A DNA stretch of 64,000 bases from Chloroflexi bacterium UBA6077. GTDB taxonomy: Bacteria; Chloroflexota; UBA6077. The stretch is from the NCBI GenBank assembly GCA_002436065.1, contig DIXP01000089.1, positions 9,437-73,436 of the forward strand, in the 5' to 3' direction. This document shows, one piece after another, positions 60,076-64,000 of the stretch. Every line of letters starts with the position of its first letter. The first letter of the stretch is position 1. The position numbers and the translations under genes are program-made. The notes under the pieces are model-generated. The model worked only from the letters and a program-made list of their open reading frames with translations, searched no databases and was not told where the DNA came from.

Positions 60076-63000
60076 TCACGATACTGCGTGTGAGTCCCCT
60101 TGCCGGCCCAACCGGCTCGCAACGAGGCCGTTGAGCCGGACGTCGAGGGCGGCCTGCACCAACCTGGACTGCTCTCGCACGTGCCAGCCGTGGGAGCCTT
60201 CCGCCGGGCTTGCCCGCGGCGGCCTGCCCACGTAGGTCAGCGGCCAGCGATCCCCCAACAGCTCGCCCAGGCGCGGGGCAACGAACGCCCAGGCCCCCAT
60301 GTTTCTCGGCTCCTCCTGCGCCCAGACGATCTCCTCCAGCCGCGGATAACCTTCCACGATCTCCTCGATCTCCTCGACCGGGAAGGGATACAGCTCCTCC
60401 ATCCGAACTATGGACACCTGTCTTCCCGTGCCGTTGCCCGAATCGCTCGCCTGGAGGCCAGCCTGGAGGTCCACGTACAGCTTGCCGCTGCAGAGGACCA
60501 TCCGCCGGATCGACTCCGGCTTCTCCCTGGCGCCGGCGTCGTCGATCACCGGTTGGAACCTGCCCTGGGCCAGCTCCTCCATGGACGACGCAGCCTGCGG
60601 ATGCCTCAACAGGCTCTTGGGGGTGAGCAGCACAAGGGGCCTTGGGTCCTGCTTCAGCAGCTGCGCCTGGCGACGAAGCAGATGGTAGTACTGGGCCGCT
60701 GTGGTGCAGTTAGCGACGCGCAGGTTGTCCTCCGTGGCCATCTGGAGGAAGCGCTCCAGGCGGGCACTGGAGTGCTCCGGCCCCTGACCTTCATAGCCGT
60801 GGGGTAGCAGCAGCACCAGGGAAGGAAGCTCGCCCCACTTGGAGCGAGCGGACACCATGAAGGCGTCCACGATCACCTGGGCGGAGTTGACGAAGTCCCC
60901 GTACTGAGCCTCCCACAGGACCAACGCCTCGGGGGCCTGTATATTGTAGCCATACTCGAAGGCCAGGGTAGCTTGCTCCGTCAACGGGCTGTCCCACAAG
61001 TCGAAGGAAGCCCTGGCCGAGGGAAGATGCTGCAGCGGGACATAGTCCTCGCCCGTCTCCGCATCGTATACGCGGAGATGACGCTGGCTGAAGGTCCCGC
61101 GGGGGGTATCTTCGCCCGTCAGTCGGATTGGCACCCCCTCGGATAGGATCGATGCGAAGGCCAGCGCCTCGGCATGGGCCCAGTCGACTCGGCCCTCGGT
61201 CCCCCCATTCTTCGGAGCCGAGAAGGCCGCCCGGCGGCGGAACAACGGTTCCAGCTTGGGATGGAGGTGGAAACCCGGCAGCAGCGTGAACAGCTGTTCG
61301 TTCAGCCGCTCCAATTCAGAGGGGTCGATGGCCGTACATATCCTCGAGGCCGGCCCCGCGTGGCCCATGGCCCCTTCAGTACCTCCCGCGTCCAGTCCAG
61401 CCTGCATCCCATTTCGTTCCGGGTTGTGCCCGCTATCCTTGGACAGGGTGCGCCGCAGCCCCTGGAGCTGTTCGATGGCAAACCGCAGCATCTGCTCGAC
61501 CCTCTCCGCCGCCAGCTTCCCGCGCTCCACTAATCGACCCGCCCACAGCTCTCGCACCGTGGGGTGTTCGGTAATGATCCTGTACAGCACGGGCTGGGTG
61601 AAACCCGGCTCGTCGCCCTCGTTGTGACCCCACCGCCGATAGCCTATCAGGTCGATCATCACGTCCTTATGAAACTTGAGGACGTAGGCATGGGCCAACC
61701 TCACGGCGGCAACGCAGGCCTCGGGGTCGTCGGCGTTCACGTGGATGATGGGAACCTCGAACCCCTTTGCCAGGTCGCTGGCGAACAGGGTGGAGCGCCC
61801 CAGGCGTGGCGTTGTGGTGAAGCCAATCTGGTTGTTCTCGATGATGTGGACGATCCCGCCGGTGTGATAGCCGGGCAGCCCGGAGAGGTTGAGGGTCTCG
61901 GCATTCACCCCCTCTCCCACGAAGGCGGCGTCGCCATGGATCATCACTCCGAGGCAAACCCGCTCGTCCAGCACCGCCGGGCCGGGTCTGTCCCGCCTCT
62001 CGCTCTCGGCGCGAGTCCTCCCCTTGATCACAGGATTGACGAACTCCAGGTGGCTGGGGTTAGGCACCAGGGTGGCGGTCATCACCACCTCACGGCCGTT
62101 GCTGTAGGCCCTGCGGGCCCCCAGGTGGTACTTCACATCTCCGGTCCATCCCAGTTCGCAGCTGCTTCCCGGAGTGTCACATGGGCACTCGTACTGCCCC
62201 ATGAACTCCGCGATGATCTGCTCGTAGGGCTTCCCCAGGACGTGAGCCAGCACGTTCAACCGCCCGCGATGCGCCATCCCCAGCAGAACGGTCCGGGTTC
62301 CGGCCTCGGCTGCCGCCTCTAGAAGGTCATCCAGCATCGGCACCAACATGTCCAGACCCTCTAGAGAGAAGCGAGTCTGGGCAGGAAAGGCGCCCTGCAG
62401 GAATCTTTCAAACGCCTCCACCTGGGTCAGCCTGTCCAGCAGCCCCCCCTCATCGATGGGATCCGTGGGGGGCCAGTACCGGTCGGTCTCGACCGCATCC
62501 CGAAGCCACAGCCGCTCCTCAGCATTGGAGACATGCTCGAACTCGTAGCCGGAGCTGCCCTCGTAGACCTCGCGCAGGGCGTGCATCGCTTCCAGGGCGT
62601 TGCGGGCGCCGTTAGCCAGGGGGCTGCCGACGACCTCAGACGGCAAGGAAGCCAGATCCTCATCTCGAAGTCCGTGGGTCTCCATTTGCAGCTCGGCATC
62701 GCCAGGCGGTGGGTTGCCCAGGGGGTCCAGGCGGGCCGCCCGGTAGCCGTACATCCGGATGGCCGTGGACAGAGCCTTGGCGGAACAGGCCTTGGTGGAG
62801 GTCGCTGGGGGACCGGCTGGCTCGGAGGACTCGCGATCTCCCACTATCGCCGCCGGAGGAGCTCCCCAGCGCTCGAAGAACTCCCTGATCGACGAGTCCA
62901 CCGAGTCGGGATCCGCGCTGTACTGCTCGAACAGCTCCGCCAGGTAGGCCGCGTTGGCGGGAGAGAAGGCTCGCCATCCATCCTTGAGGTTGGTATCCAT
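60076..63000 (-). CDS. sucA: 2-oxoglutarate dehydrogenase E1 component
   Basis: About 974 residues. Near the N-terminus SPANAAYLAELFEQYSADPD is the E1o leader. The thiamine pyrophosphate region is GDAAFVGEGVNAETLNL to NADDPEACVAAVRLA; VLLGMAHRGRLNVLAHVLGKP and IDLIGYRRWGHNEGDEPGFT are diagnostic. The C-terminal domain includes EYGYNIQAPEALVLWEAQYG, LLLPHGYEGQGPEHSSARLE and VLLTPKSLLRH. It decarboxylates 2-oxoglutarate in the TCA cycle. I start at ATG 63000 after AGGGGGGCGG; earlier in-frame starts run to 63057. Confidence 0.96.
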   Translation of the reverse strand: MDTNLKDGWRAFSPANAAYLAELFEQYSADPDSVDSSIREFFERWGAPPAAIVGDRESSEPAGPPATSTKACSAKALSTAIRMYGYRAARLDPLGNPPPGDAELQMETHGLRDEDLASLPSEVVGSPLANGARNALEAMHALREVYEGSSGYEFEHVSNAEERLWLRDAVETDRYWPPTDPIDEGGLLDRLTQVEAFERFLQGAFPAQTRFSLEGLDMLVPMLDDLLEAAAEAGTRTVLLGMAHRGRLNVLAHVLGKPYEQIIAEFMGQYECPCDTPGSSCELGWTGDVKYHLGARRAYSNGREVVMTATLVPNPSHLEFVNPVIKGRTRAESERRDRPGPAVLDERVCLGVMIHGDAAFVGEGVNAETLNLSGLPGYHTGGIVHIIENNQIGFTTTPRLGRSTLFASDLAKGFEVPIIHVNADDPEACVAAVRLAHAYVLKFHKDVMIDLIGYRRWGHNEGDEPGFTQPVLYRIITEHPTVRELWAGRLVERGKLAAERVEQMLRFAIEQLQGLRRTLSKDSGHNPERNGMQAGLDAGGTEGAMGHAGPASRICTAIDPSELERLNEQLFTLLPGFHLHPKLEPLFRRRAAFSAPKNGGTEGRVDWAHAEALAFASILSEGVPIRLTGEDTPRGTFSQRHLRVYDAETGEDYVPLQHLPSARASFDLWDSPLTEQATLAFEYGYNIQAPEALVLWEAQYGDFVNSAQVIVDAFMVSARSKWGELPSLVLLLPHGYEGQGPEHSSARLERFLQMATEDNLRVANCTTAAQYYHLLRRQAQLLKQDPRPLVLLTPKSLLRHPQAASSMEELAQGRFQPVIDDAGAREKPESIRRMVLCSGKLYVDLQAGLQASDSGNGTGRQVSIVRMEELYPFPVEEIEEIVEGYPRLEEIVWAQEEPRNMGAWAFVAPRLGELLGDRWPLTYVGRPPRASPAEGSHGWHVREQSRLVQAALDVRLNGLVASRLGRQGDSHAVS

Positions 63001-63066
63001 CCGCCCCCCTGAGTCCATGCTGGAATCGTTGAGGCGCCATTTCGATCCGCGCCTCAACCATCCGTA

Positions 63067-63557
63067 TCATAGCTGTTGCCCACCAGGCTGTACACGCCGA
63101 CCCGCACCCCACCGCTAGAGGGCAAACCGACGCCGGGATCTGAGCACAGCATCGGTGGAATGCTGGTACAAGAAGCAAGTGCAACCTTCGGGCCTAGAGT
63201 GGGGCAGAATACCGCGAGCTGCCTCGAAGATGATAGGCGAAGCCAGCACGAGGCTGCCACCTCGTGCCGAGAGAACAAGACCCCTTTGGGAGTTGCCGTC
63301 TCTGGACGAAGGGAAGAGATTCATCCCCTCCCGCCCGCTCCCGGCCTCGATGTGTAGGGAAGGGGCTTGTCCCCTTCCGCCTGGGGGACATGGACGCGCG
63401 AGGTCGCCCATCCCGCACCGCCGTGCCCGCCACCGCCGGGCGGCAGGAGATAAACCCCTGCCCTACGGGACCGGGGACCGGGCCGACGAGCCGTCCGCGC
63501 TCCCGGCAGGGCGACAGGGGAAACCCTCCTGCCCCTACGGGACGAGAGCCGGCGCGG
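63067..63557. repeat. Intergenic region with short direct and inverted repeats
   Basis: No gene is supported. AAACCC-CTGCCC-TACGGGAC occurs twice (about 63454 and 63521) with small differences, together with GAAGGGGC/GCCCCTTC-type arms, as in the GC-rich repeats near 3.4 and 5.0 kb. Confidence 0.45.
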
Positions 63558-63866
63558 CTACGCAGCCTTCTGGTTCACGGTCAGACTGCGCCCCTGGTCG
63601 GTCTCCACGGCCTCCAGGCTGTCGTCCTCCAGCAGTTGTGCCATGGACGGGTCGAGAATGAGTATCCTGCGACCACTGTGCTCGATGATCTGGTCTTCCT
63701 CGTGAGGCTGGTCGAGCATCAGGCCGATCGCTACCTCGCCCTCCTCTCCGCCCTCACTCCCGGGAGGCACGGCCAGCACGAGGCGGATGCCCACCTCCTG
63801 ATCCTCGCTCACCTGATCCAACATGTCTTTCAACAGATCCCTTGCCTCGGGGGTTATGTTGATCAT
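63558..63866 (-). CDS. HesB/IscA-fold protein lacking the cysteines
   Basis: 102 residues from ATG 63866, which follows AAAGGAG. The pattern INITPEARDLLKDMLDQ, GIRLVLAVPPGSEGGEEG, IGLMLDQPHEEDQIIEHSG and RRILILDPSMAQLLEDDSLE follows an A-type Fe-S carrier, but there is no Cys at all. Such Cys-less members cannot carry a cluster in the usual way, so the role is unknown. The first 12 codons of the longer frame (63902) are unlikely to be used. Confidence 0.75.
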   Translation of the reverse strand: MINITPEARDLLKDMLDQVSEDQEVGIRLVLAVPPGSEGGEEGEVAIGLMLDQPHEEDQIIEHSGRRILILDPSMAQLLEDDSLEAVETDQGRSLTVNQKAA

Positions 63867-64000
63867 CCTCGAATACTCCTTTGCCTCAACGGGAGATGGC
63901 ATCGGGGCGCAACCCGCACCCCGACTGGCAGAACCATCGCACGTGCTGGACCAGGGACATGACCGCCATCCAGAAGCTGGAAATGCACCATAAGGGGAGG

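Noticed and set aside
1..64000. CRISPR arrays, rRNA genes, prophage structural genes
   Set aside because: No regularly spaced direct repeats with unique spacers, no rRNA-like stretch and no capsid, portal or tail genes were seen by eye.

Overview
The window is GC-rich, gene-dense DNA of one bacterial chromosome. Ordinary housekeeping genes (rph, a pcrA/uvrD helicase, two CAT-anticodon tRNAs, sucAB) alternate with accessory blocks. The mixture recalls Chloroflexota: paired CxxC zinc-ribbon proteins, a giant NdvB-like protein, a rubrerythrin, and GC-rich hairpin repeats between genes. This assignment is inference from gene style, not proven.

Layout. 1-2.2 kb: the end of an integrative element (zinc-finger gene, tyrosine integrase) next to a tRNA gene, then an 18-bp-TIR miniature element. 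2.6-10.4 kb: a conserved backbone of rph, a TPR protein, a sugar epimerase, a DUF192 protein, a GIY-YIG gene bracketed by a 30-bp inverted repeat, pcrA and a PIG-L deacetylase. 10.5-20.4 kb: an accessory region that starts at tRNA-Met and holds a decayed copy of that tRNA's 3' half at 18.69 kb. It carries an MNT/HEPN pair, a gutted hsdR, a DprA-like gene, a UGSC-family selenoprotein with an in-frame UGA and a coupled partner gene, two DUF3368 toxin remnants, a STAS/ATPase/winged-helix pair, an excisionase-like gene and an integrase remnant. 20.4-22.6 kb: a cysteine hydrolase abutting an anSME-type radical SAM protein.

22.7-36.7 kb is a phosphonate locus. One minus-strand run holds phnC-E-D-G-H-I-J-K-L-M, a hexapeptide transferase and a PHP-domain phosphoesterase. 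Upstream lie a D-2-hydroxyacid dehydrogenase and a divergent operon of a metallophosphoesterase and a second PHP enzyme. Both intergenic regions contain arrays of 11-bp TTAAC-type repeats that look like Pho boxes, so the locus is probably induced by phosphate starvation. PhnJ is anomalous: it has a single cysteine and lacks three of the four conserved ones (cluster ligands and the thiyl cysteine).

36.75-38.1 kb is a graveyard of a second ABC transporter. 38.3-43.5 kb has a CPA1 antiporter, two zinc-ribbon paralogs and a PAS/GAF histidine kinase. 43.8-52.9 kb is one very long reading frame for a cyclic beta-glucan synthase (NdvB-like). 53-58.8 kb has an aldo/keto reductase, a rubrerythrin, a second miniature element, an orphan sugar-type binding protein and a membrane protein. 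58.8-63.9 kb has sucB, sucA and a HesB-fold protein. No CRISPR array or rRNA was seen.
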